From Nannochloris sp. 'desiccata' (lineage: Eukaryota; Chlorophyta; Trebouxiophyceae; Chlorellales; Chlorellaceae): a stretch of 64,000 nucleotides of DNA. The notes beneath the pieces are model-generated. The model was not told the origin of the DNA. It did not search any database and saw only the letters and a list, made by a program, of their open reading frames with translations. This document shows, one piece after another, positions 56,901 to 64,000 of this stretch. The number at the start of each line of letters is the position of its first letter. Position 1 is the first letter of the stretch. The position numbers were made by a program, and so were the translations under genes. The stretch lies in contig JAGTXX020000009.1 of NCBI GenBank assembly GCA_019044685.2, positions 1,178,001 through 1,242,000 on the forward strand. The letters are read 5' to 3'.

Positions 56901-58619
56901 TCCAAGATTTCTTTTGCTGTGTTTGCCTGGGTCATACGTTTGTTGATGTTGATGGCGCGGAACTTAGCAGAGTCCATAGGAGGGCGACCGTGGTGGCCCT
57001 GGTGCTGCTGCTGCTGACCACTGGGCAGCAACCCACTGCCACCACCACCACCGCCTTGGTAGTTGTTGCCAGGAGGGGGTGGGTAAGGAGGTCTTGGACC
57101 CATAGCTTGAGCGTGGAAATGAGGTGGGTAAGGCATAGGAGGTCTGTTATAGGGTGGCATCGTATGAGGTGGCCAGGAAGGAGGAGGAGGGGGTTGCTGC
57201 TGCTGCTGAGGCGGCCATGCTCCATACGACGGGGGAGGAGGCGGCGGCGGGGGCTGCTGCTGAGCTTGTTGAGGAGGTGGAGGATGAGAAGGAGGTTGTG
57301 CAGCAGCTGGAGGATATTGCGTATATGCAGGGGGAGGAGGCTGACCTGCAAATGTAACAAATAATATACAAAATAAATAAAAGTTGAAGGTCAGGGCGGG
57401 TGAGCATTTAATAAAAAAATTTGTGACAAAAAGCCAAACGAATTTAGGGGAGATTTTGGCGCCTAAGATTATAGAACGACGATATTGGACTGGAGTGGGA
57501 GAACGATGAAGCCATAGGAACAATGTGATCAGGGTTGTAGTGGGCTTCCAATTTGCCAATCGACTGGAAGAAGTACAGGCTGTACCCGCTAAATTTGAAA
57601 GACAATCTAGTGCAAAAAATCAGAGCTCAAGTTGCTCAAGGCATTAGAATACAGCAGGAGGTCGGGACAAAAAAAGCAAAAAAAAAGAGAGAGAGACGAA
57701 TTTGTTCATAATAAATCAGAAATAATCCCAAAAATGAAACACGACATTGGAGAAAGCGAAAATTTGTTCTTGAGGCCAAGAATTATTTTTGGACAAGGCA
57801 AAAAAAATGGTCAATAAAAAAGTTGACGCTGGCTGCGTCTTACCTGCTGTGGTTGTGGGTGCTGCCTGCTGTGGAGCAGGAGGCGGAAGCACATGGTGAC
57901 TAGCAGTAGGGTTGGGATGCACAGGTGGGGTCATTACATGTGCTGGAGGTCCACCCCAGGGCGGTGGAGGGTAGGAGTAGTACCCTCCTGTAGGGCCGTT
58001 TGGAGGTGCTGGTGCACCCTGATGTTGCTGCTGCTGGACGTGATCAGGCATAGGCATCCAATGATACCCAGGGTAGTGTTGAGAAGGATGAGGCCAATGA
58101 CCAGCATTATAAGGGCTTTCTAGAGTAGAAGGGGCTGCTGGTTGTGGTGCCGCAGGTGCTGGCTCCGGAGGTGGTGGTGGGAGAGGCTGTTGCTGCTGCT
58201 GTTGCTGATCAGCTTCCTGCTTCTGAAGAGAGCGTTGCTCTTCTTCACTGCTGCATAAAGGGGGAAGGAAATGAGGAAGCTTATAGAAATTACTAGACAC
58301 GAGGCAGGTAACATTAACAGCAGGCGAAGTAAATTTATTTTTCAATTCCTTACGAGCTAAAGCGAGTTCTCTTTGGAGCAGACTGCCCATGAGGAGAGGA
58401 CGGTGGCTCTCCATGGTACCTTGTAGTTCCACCGATATTAGCAATCAAAGGAGCTCGTTTACTAGGGGCTACTTTGAAAGGAGCCACCTTGGGTGGAGCA
58501 GACTCGGAGCCATTTTTGGGAGCACCAGAACCGCTGCCAGAGGAGCCGTTCACGTAGCGAGGAGCCCTCGGTGACTTAGAAGTATTGGCATTAGTATTAT
58601 TAGCCTGATGTCCAGACAT
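53949..58619 (-). CDS. RAP-domain protein with helical repeats, probable organellar RNA factor
   Basis: Seven exons: 58619..58354, 58250..57844, 57345..56156, 56023..55736, 55561..55253, 55076..54524 and 54328..53949, all phases consistent, 1130 residues. Residues 1-~330 are disordered, Pro/Gln-rich. From about 330 a series of ~37-residue helical repeats carries variants of QNLSNTLWALSKLG (NIRNIANILWGVAKM, QNVSNTLWALSALAY, SQHISNVVLAFAKLE, QALSNTLWGLSKLG, QNLSNTIYAYGNLG, SIANFLWAYATL, QNLSNAAWSLAVL), related to OPR/FASTK-type solenoids. The C-terminal RAP domain is spliced at VDLCIPEDRIAIEVDGPHHF and contains YKVVSVPFFAWEGV. RAP proteins process or stabilise plastid or mitochondrial RNAs. No clear transit peptide at the modelled start, so an upstream exon is possible. 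Confidence 0.9.
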
Positions 58620-59358
58620 CTTAGCATAAAAGGTCTGAGAGGAATGCTAAATTTTAGCTAGCTATAGAGCAAAAATGAAGAAAAAGAGGTGAACGGAGTG
58701 GTTGAATTTTCATTTTGGCATAACAAAGTGTGTAGGGCTCAAAGCTATGCAATAAAGGGGCGCCGCCGGGTTAAACGTGTATCTTACCTCTAAGTAAGGT
58801 AATATACGCTAAATATAGAGCAAGTAGTAGAGTGTAGGCTCAACGAGGCTGCGATATAGGAGAGAAATAAGAGCAAAAAAGGCAAGGTTTAAAAAAGCGA
58901 GTCTAGAGGGAACTGGTGCGGTCTGCGTTGCTTTGGAATATAATAGTAGAGCTCAGTGCATATAATGATGGGCGCTGATCACACCTAAGCAGCTAGAAAT
59001 GGCCTCGGGTGACCACTGGTGCACGGAGGAGGCGAAGAGTGTTCGCTTTGCTTCCTTTCTTTGGAGGTTAAATAGCGTCTCAAGGTTCAATTTAAAGTAA
59101 TACACGAGTTAACATAACTTTTGAAGGTTTAAGAAGACGGAAACAAAGCTTGAAATCGAGCCTCGATGAAACCTGTCTCGACTTCCTGAGATGTATTTTC
59201 GAGGCACTGACTTGGATGCCTCGATAGAGGCAAAATTCACCTCGAGCATTTTCTATTTTAGGGGTTCTAGATAATGCGGCACGCTTTAAAAGTTATTAAC
59301 TATAAAGCATACAGTGATACAGGTAAGCCAAAACAACCAGGATCCAGCTTCAAAAATT
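58620..59358. promoter_or_regulatory. Upstream region of the RAP gene
   Basis: 739 bases between the RAP start and the 3' end of the next gene. No gene recognised. A short motif CTCGA recurs near 59155-59240 (TCGAGCCTCGATG, CTCGACTTC, CTCGATAG, CTCGAGC). Confidence 0.4.
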
Positions 59359-60476
59359 TCAAATCCTAATCGCCGCTGCTCCAGCCAAAGGAGGATGGCT
59401 ATAATGCCTCATAAGCTCTTTAGACCCTTCGCCTCCGTCCCCACTACACTTTACAGAAGCTTCCACTAACGTCTGCAGCTTTAAATCCGGATCATAGCAT
59501 AAATTCTGTTCTCTAGGCTTCAAAACCAGCAGCTCCCCCAAGGCGTCTGCCCTCACCTCAGGATCCTCTTGCCCTCCATCTATCAACAGCAGCTGCTCTT
59601 TTAACTCAGCGGAATCAATGCCATTTTGGCTGTTTGTAAGCCTGTATCGTTTTCCAAATAAATAGAAATCAACTGCATGGCCTAATTCGTGAGCTAGAAT
59701 CGCTTGCCACCGTTCCGGCGGCAACAGCAACAATCTAGGTGAAACTACGATAGTAGTTACTCTGTCCTCTATTGCAAGGCCAAATTTGGCGTAGGGAACA
59801 GCGAAAGCGAAATGGCGACAACAATCTCGTGTTGCGGGGTCAAGGGGTATTACTCCAGGTAGAGGACAAAAGGCATACGGAAGGCTACCAGGCGTTAAAA
59901 CAGGCTGAAATCTTCCACAAAAAACGCCACTACCACGTGTTTTATCGCTTTGAAAGTCCTTTGCCGGGTCGCCAGGAATTCCTGATGGCAAATTTGGCGT
60001 ATAGCTATAGATAGCAAGTCTAGATTTGAAATCAGCGCCTATTTGGGCTGCAATAAGAGCTACCCCCTCTGTGAAATATTTCCGAATAGAAGGTGGGACT
60101 TCATCTCCAGCAGGGATGTCAACACGATAAAGCTGCGAAGCTTCTGTTGGAGGTGGGATAATACCGTTGATTGATAACAGTGGGATTAGAGAAACTGCTG
60201 CGTGAAGCATGGTTCTGTAGAGGGAAGAAAAAAGAAGGGTAAAAGATTGGCGACGGCGATGGACAAATGAAAGATCATTGATCCTATCAATTCTGAGATA
60301 TATATTGCAAGATCGTACCTCCTACTGAAAATTGAGATTTCATTGTCGTCTGTAGATGCAGAATGGGTGTTAAAATTGCTATGTGCACGACGAAGGCTAG
60401 GCTTGTGATCTGGTAATTTTGGGGAGATTGACCGATGAAAGTTCACAATCGGGAGCTTTTGCGCATGTATAATCAT
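59359..60476 (-). CDS. HExxH metallopeptidase-like protein with twin-arginine thylakoid-lumen leader
   Basis: Exon 1 is 60476..60319 and exon 2 is 60214..59359, 337 residues. Exon 1 encodes a stroma-targeting-like leader (MIIHAQKLPIVNFHRS ... HSNFNTHSAS) ending FSRR, with the second Arg codon split by the intron. Exon 2 supplies a hydrophobic core and cleavage site, TMLHAAVSLIPLLSING ... TEASQ. Together this is a classic bipartite leader with a twin-Arg lumen signal (RR, hydrophobic helix, AxA-like end). The mature part has a zincin motif WQAILAHELGHAVDFYLFG, a downstream acidic RADALGELLVLKP (possible third ligand region), and Cys pairs. Family not recognised; function is probably a lumen metallopeptidase. 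Intron splicing is required to build the Tat signal. Confidence 0.82.
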
Positions 60477-60715
60477 GCTCTTAGAGTTTCTATTTAATTA
60501 TTCAATAATTAAAAAATGCTCAGTACTGAGATATTTTGTTCAAAAAAATTTGAACGAAGAAATTCTCACCACTTGTACACAAGAGCCTGCCAGCGCTTGC
60601 TCTCTTCATTAACAAAATTTTTAATAATCGGTAAAACATTTTAAAGGCTACTGGACGCCTCTCTTCTTTAATATGACTTAAAATTCAAGAGATTCTAATT
60701 CCTAGATTTGAACTA

Positions 60716-61870
60716 ATGGACGGCCCTCCTGCGTTCCAAGCGCCTGAAAATGGCCAGCCGCAGCGCCAAAGAAAATCTCCACGTAACAACCAGCAACAAT
60801 GGCGTAGAAAAAGTCAGCACAAGTCTAACAATAACAAGCATCGAATCCCTCCCCAGCAGCAGAAAAATTTCAAACGTCGCAGCAGTGGTAAACGCGGCGG
60901 CCAAACTGAGTTAGGATTCTTCGGATCAGTTCCTTCTTTGCAAGACTTGCAAAGAGAGAACCGCAAGCGCACTCGTAGACATTATGGCAACAACACTAAT
61001 CAACAGCGTGGTGCGTTTTCAGGTTCTTCTCCTGCGTCTATTATCACAAAACCTCCTCCTCCTCCTCCTTACTTTCCCCACTATCTTTCCAATGATAACA
61101 TTGACAATATTTATAGAGATAATAACAAGCCCAAGCTTCCTTGGTTATCTCCCACAGGTCGTTTCTTAGCTCCCCCTGCAGCTCCCACTCCTGCCCGCTT
61201 CCCGGGCGCTGAGCTTGCTAACCCCTTGGCCACGCCTACACTCGCAGCCAACCAAAATGGAGCTGCAGATAAATTAGAAGCTGAGGGATTACATGCAGGT
61301 CTGGATTTCTTTGCTACAAATGATGGATTAGTTCTTTATAATGATACCCCCGCGCCAAGTAGCTGGACGGAAGATGAAGATGAGAACGATGGTGAGATGG
61401 ACAGCCATTCTCTCTCAGGCTCTGAAGACGATGATCATGACGGTACTGGCAATGAAGATGCTGCTCATGAGCATGGAAGACGTGCTAGGCTATTACGTAG
61501 GCCTGCTGGATCGACCTTCGCAGGAAACGGATTTGGTGGTAGTGGTGTTCATGCAAGGATAATTCAACGATTAAGAGATAGAGTAGCTCAGCAAGATGCA
61601 TATATAGCTGAATTAGAAGACGATAATCTACGTTATAAAGAAAGATTAGACCTTCTAGTGCATCAACTACGAGAAATACAGGAAGGAAGCGGTGGAAGTC
61701 CTGTTGACGGTATGATGAATAATTTGACGAAAAATGCCGAAACGAATAATGAGCCTGAGCCAACTGCTGCTCCTGCTGCGGCTGCCGAAGTGACAATAAA
61801 GAAGGTTAATGAGAATGATGGAGCTGGCGATGGCTCAGAAATGAATGAATCTCCAGCTTTAAAGGCCTGA
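60716..61870 (+). CDS. Disordered, basic N-terminus protein with C-terminal coiled coil
   Basis: Intronless, 384 residues. Residues 1-60 are Gln/Arg/Lys/Asn-rich (APENGQPQRQRKSPRNN...), RNA-binding-like. A conserved-looking core, GGQTELGFFGSVPSLQDLQR, is followed by a polyproline run (ITKPPPPPPYFPHYL). Mid-region: LPWLSPTGRFLAPP and LHAGLDFFATNDGL. Then an acidic stretch (DEDENDGEMDSHSL) and a coiled coil near 280-330 (IIQRLRDRVAQQDAYIAELE, NLRYKERLDLLVHQLREI). No family recognised. The coiled coil suggests oligomerisation and the basic tail nucleic-acid binding; both are inference. Confidence 0.7.
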   Translation: MDGPPAFQAPENGQPQRQRKSPRNNQQQWRRKSQHKSNNNKHRIPPQQQKNFKRRSSGKRGGQTELGFFGSVPSLQDLQRENRKRTRRHYGNNTNQQRGAFSGSSPASIITKPPPPPPYFPHYLSNDNIDNIYRDNNKPKLPWLSPTGRFLAPPAAPTPARFPGAELANPLATPTLAANQNGAADKLEAEGLHAGLDFFATNDGLVLYNDTPAPSSWTEDEDENDGEMDSHSLSGSEDDDHDGTGNEDAAHEHGRRARLLRRPAGSTFAGNGFGGSGVHARIIQRLRDRVAQQDAYIAELEDDNLRYKERLDLLVHQLREIQEGSGGSPVDGMMNNLTKNAETNNEPEPTAAPAAAAEVTIKKVNENDGAGDGSEMNESPALKA

Positions 61871-62493
61871 GAAGGCTCCTCTGTATAGTAGTAAGTATAA
61901 AATTTTAAAAATTATGATATGACGACGACGATGTCTTTTGTTACAATTTGACTGTTAAATTATCTTATCTAATACATAACAAATTTAGCCTTTAATTTCT
62001 GTAAATTAACTGATTTTTTAGAATCGTACCTTGTAAATGATTATGGGAGGAGCCAGGATCAGTCACCAGTGCGGTGAGGGAGGGCAGCTTGCCGAGAGGT
62101 GTCGGTGACCGGCGAAGCGGGAGGGAGAAGGCTAGAAGAGATCATTTCCGAGTGATGAATAGATAAATCACAGAAAAAGGAAATCTTTAGCAGAAGAAAC
62201 TGATCAAAGGCCACTGGCCTGCTAGGGCTTGGTCTGCCAGAGGCAATTATTTATTAATATAATTATTCATTTTCATTCAATGATTTGGGTAACCGTTAGG
62301 TTGAACCCTAAGGGTTTTAACTTTGTGGAAGAATGCCTTTTAGTTCGGTTCCTCGTTCGGCACTCCAGCTTAAATATACCGTTTGTATTTTTTAATGATA
62401 CAAATTGGCGTTTTTGTTTATTAGATTCGGATAACATTTATGAAATCTGTAGCACAATAAATAATAGATTTTGGGGTTCTAAAATAATTTCAA
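61871..62493. other. Intergenic region with a GC-rich island
   Basis: 623 bases. A purine/GC-rich island at about 62043-62140 stands out from the AT-rich flanks, followed by a GTGATGA ... CTGA pair at about 62151-62203 that superficially resembles C/D boxes. No gene supported. Confidence 0.35.
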
Positions 62494-64000
62494 ATGGCAG
62501 ATGAAGCACTTTCTCTCTGCTTAAACTCCTGTGCGGCGTCTCTAACATCAACATGTGTGCAAGATTGCCTTGAAACATCAGGATACACGGTCGAATCATC
62601 CGGAGGGAGCGGGATCCCTCTCGCTGTTTCCATCTCCTTGGCACCAATCCTCATAACCTTCTCAGCGCTATTCTCTGGGTTGACCTTGGGCCTTCTCAGT
62701 CTAGACCTTGTAACCCTTCAGGTCCTTGAACGCGCAGGGACCCCAAGCGAGCAAAAATGCGCCAAAAAAATCATCCCTGTACGACGCAAGGGCAATCTCC
62801 TTCTCTGCACCTTGCTTCTTGGCAACACATTGGTGAATAGCGGCGTCTCTATCTTGCTTGCAGACCTCACTTCGGGTATTGTAGGTCTCCTATCTTCCGT
62901 ATTTTTAGTTCTGATCTTTGGAGAGATCGTCCCTCAAGCTGTTTGTGCCCGGCATGGTCTTTTCATCGGTGCCCGCGCTCTTTGGATTGTAAAATTCTTC
63001 TTAGTAATCTTTCTCCCAATCACATTTCCTATTGCATGGATTTTAAACAAAGCATTAGGGCGGGATATTGGAAATGTGTACAGTCTAGAAGAAATTAAGC
63101 ATCTTTTGTAAGTCAAAGCCGTTGATTGATTTTCAAACATTAAAATTCAAAATGGCGTCCTTTCCTGTATGATACTACATTTTCTTTTTTTACCTTGATA
63201 GCAAGAGAACCCTCACAACCACATATTTACCCTTTTTTGTTTGTTTGTTTTTACGAATAAGTACAGGGAATTGCATACAACAGATCCAGATGCCCAAGCA
63301 GAAAGCGGCTTAACAGCTTCTGACCACCGTCTCCTCCTCGGTGCACTAGAGTACAAGGACAAGTGTGCGCGGGACATAATGACGCAGCTGGAGCTCTGTT
63401 TTATGCTGGAAGCTAGTCAACGTTTGACGTTTACGCTGATGATGCAGATTTACAAGAGTGGATACACCAGGATCCCCGTATACCGGGGTCAAAGGCATCA
63501 TGTCGTTGGTCTCCTGTATAGCAAAGATTTGATCCTGGTGGACCCCAATGATGAGATTGAAATCAGCACCGTGCTTTCTTTCAGACAACCGCATCGTGGC
63601 CGCGTAAGCGAAGATACTAAGCTTGACCGTTTACTCCAGCAGTTCTTAGCGTCAGGTGAACATTTAATGCTCGTGTACGCACACCCGAGCGGCAATGGGG
63701 ATTCAGAATCGATAGCATTAGGCAGCAAAGACACCTCTACGCATGGAGGTGGCGCTTTTTCTAAAATATCAAACAAAATAAAAGATGTGGTAGCATTGCC
63801 ATCAGGACCCACGGAGGTAGAGCTAAAAGACGTACCTTCCAAGCCCCCATCTTCTTCTGCAGGCACCATAGTCCGCCTCAGTGCAGTCGAAAACAATTAC
63901 ATAGGTATCGTCACTTTAGAGGATGTCCTCGAAGAGCTCATCAAATCAGAGATTGTAGACGAAAGTGATTTGTGGGAAGATGTGAACGCGAGAGTGCCAC
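62494..64000 (+). CDS. CNNM/DUF21 metal transporter with CBS pair, 3' end missing
   Basis: Exons 62494-63107 and 63267 to the window edge (TT|GTAAGT ... GTACAG|G), more than 449 residues. After a Cys-rich luminal N-terminus (CLNSCAASLTSTCVQDC) comes the DUF21 membrane domain: FSALFSGLTLGLLSLDLVTL, KKIIPVRRKGNLLLCTLLLG, a helix before FGEIVPQAVCARHG, and FPIAWILNKALGRDIG. ELHTTDPDAQAESGLT spans the splice. CBS-domain motifs follow: GYTRIPVYRG, VVGLLYSKDLILVDP, and YIGIVTLEDVLEELIKSEIV close to the edge. CNNM/MAM3/CorC proteins export or regulate Mg2+ (and Co2+); the CBS pair binds Mg-ATP. Long linker between CBS2 strands. It is cut by the window end. Confidence 0.94.

Overview
The window is nuclear DNA from a compact, intron-containing eukaryote, most likely a photosynthetic green-lineage (chlorophyte-like) alga. 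Genes are 0.5-7 kb and lie on both strands. Most have 1-6 short introns of about 50-250 bases with GT..AG ends; one is GC..AG. Intergenic DNA is AT-rich with homopolymer runs. Evidence for a photosynthetic green lineage: a plant-type hydroxypyruvate reductase, a plant-type serine:glyoxylate aminotransferase, a fused GlcD/GlcF-like glycolate dehydrogenase of the Chlamydomonas kind (land plants use glycolate oxidase), a twin-LOV photoreceptor, a BFN+UVR protein with a plastid-like leader, and a metallopeptidase with a two-part twin-arginine thylakoid-lumen leader. The species cannot be named from the sequence alone.

Left third (1-21,000). A partial FET4-like iron permease runs off the left edge. 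Then comes a remarkable group: NADH-type glutamate synthase (895-8199), hydroxypyruvate reductase (11685-13053), twin-LOV protein (13643-14943), glycolate dehydrogenase (15564-19034) and serine:glyoxylate aminotransferase (19290-20903). Four of the five are enzymes of the photorespiratory C2 cycle or its ammonia re-assimilation step. All four carry N-terminal presequences, and the two normally peroxisomal ones lack a C-terminal PTS1, which suggests an organelle-based (mitochondrial) pathway. The glycolate dehydrogenase and aminotransferase genes are divergent across a 255-base promoter. A segment bounded by inverted TTCGCCGGGT repeats (8446-9916), holding two small unknown spliced genes, and a quinone-oxidoreductase gene separate the synthase from the rest.

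Middle (21,000-45,000). Mostly housekeeping genes: TAF7, a mitochondrial S1-domain protein, a DEK_C/tandem-SWIB chromatin protein, a catalytic-domain-only methylenetetrahydrofolate reductase, SNAPC3, a BFN/UVR nuclease-like protein, an FCP1-type phosphatase, a MIC19-like MICOS subunit, a TraB-family protein, and an unknown polyglutamine protein. At 34,700-35,500 there is a decayed coiled-coil/membrane-protein gene broken by a 120-base inverted duplication that forms a large potential hairpin.

Right third (45,000-64,000). A TPR/ankyrin/MYND gene carries an apparent -1 frameshift. After it come mitochondrial ClpX, a SAM-domain coiled-coil protein, a Rab18-like GTPase, a seven-exon RAP-domain protein with helical repeats (probable organellar RNA factor), the thylakoid-lumen metallopeptidase, a disordered coiled-coil protein, and a CNNM-type metal transporter cut by the right edge.

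All exon joins were made by eye from reading-frame continuity, splice consensus and remembered family patterns. No alignment or search was run, so exon ends are approximate where stated.
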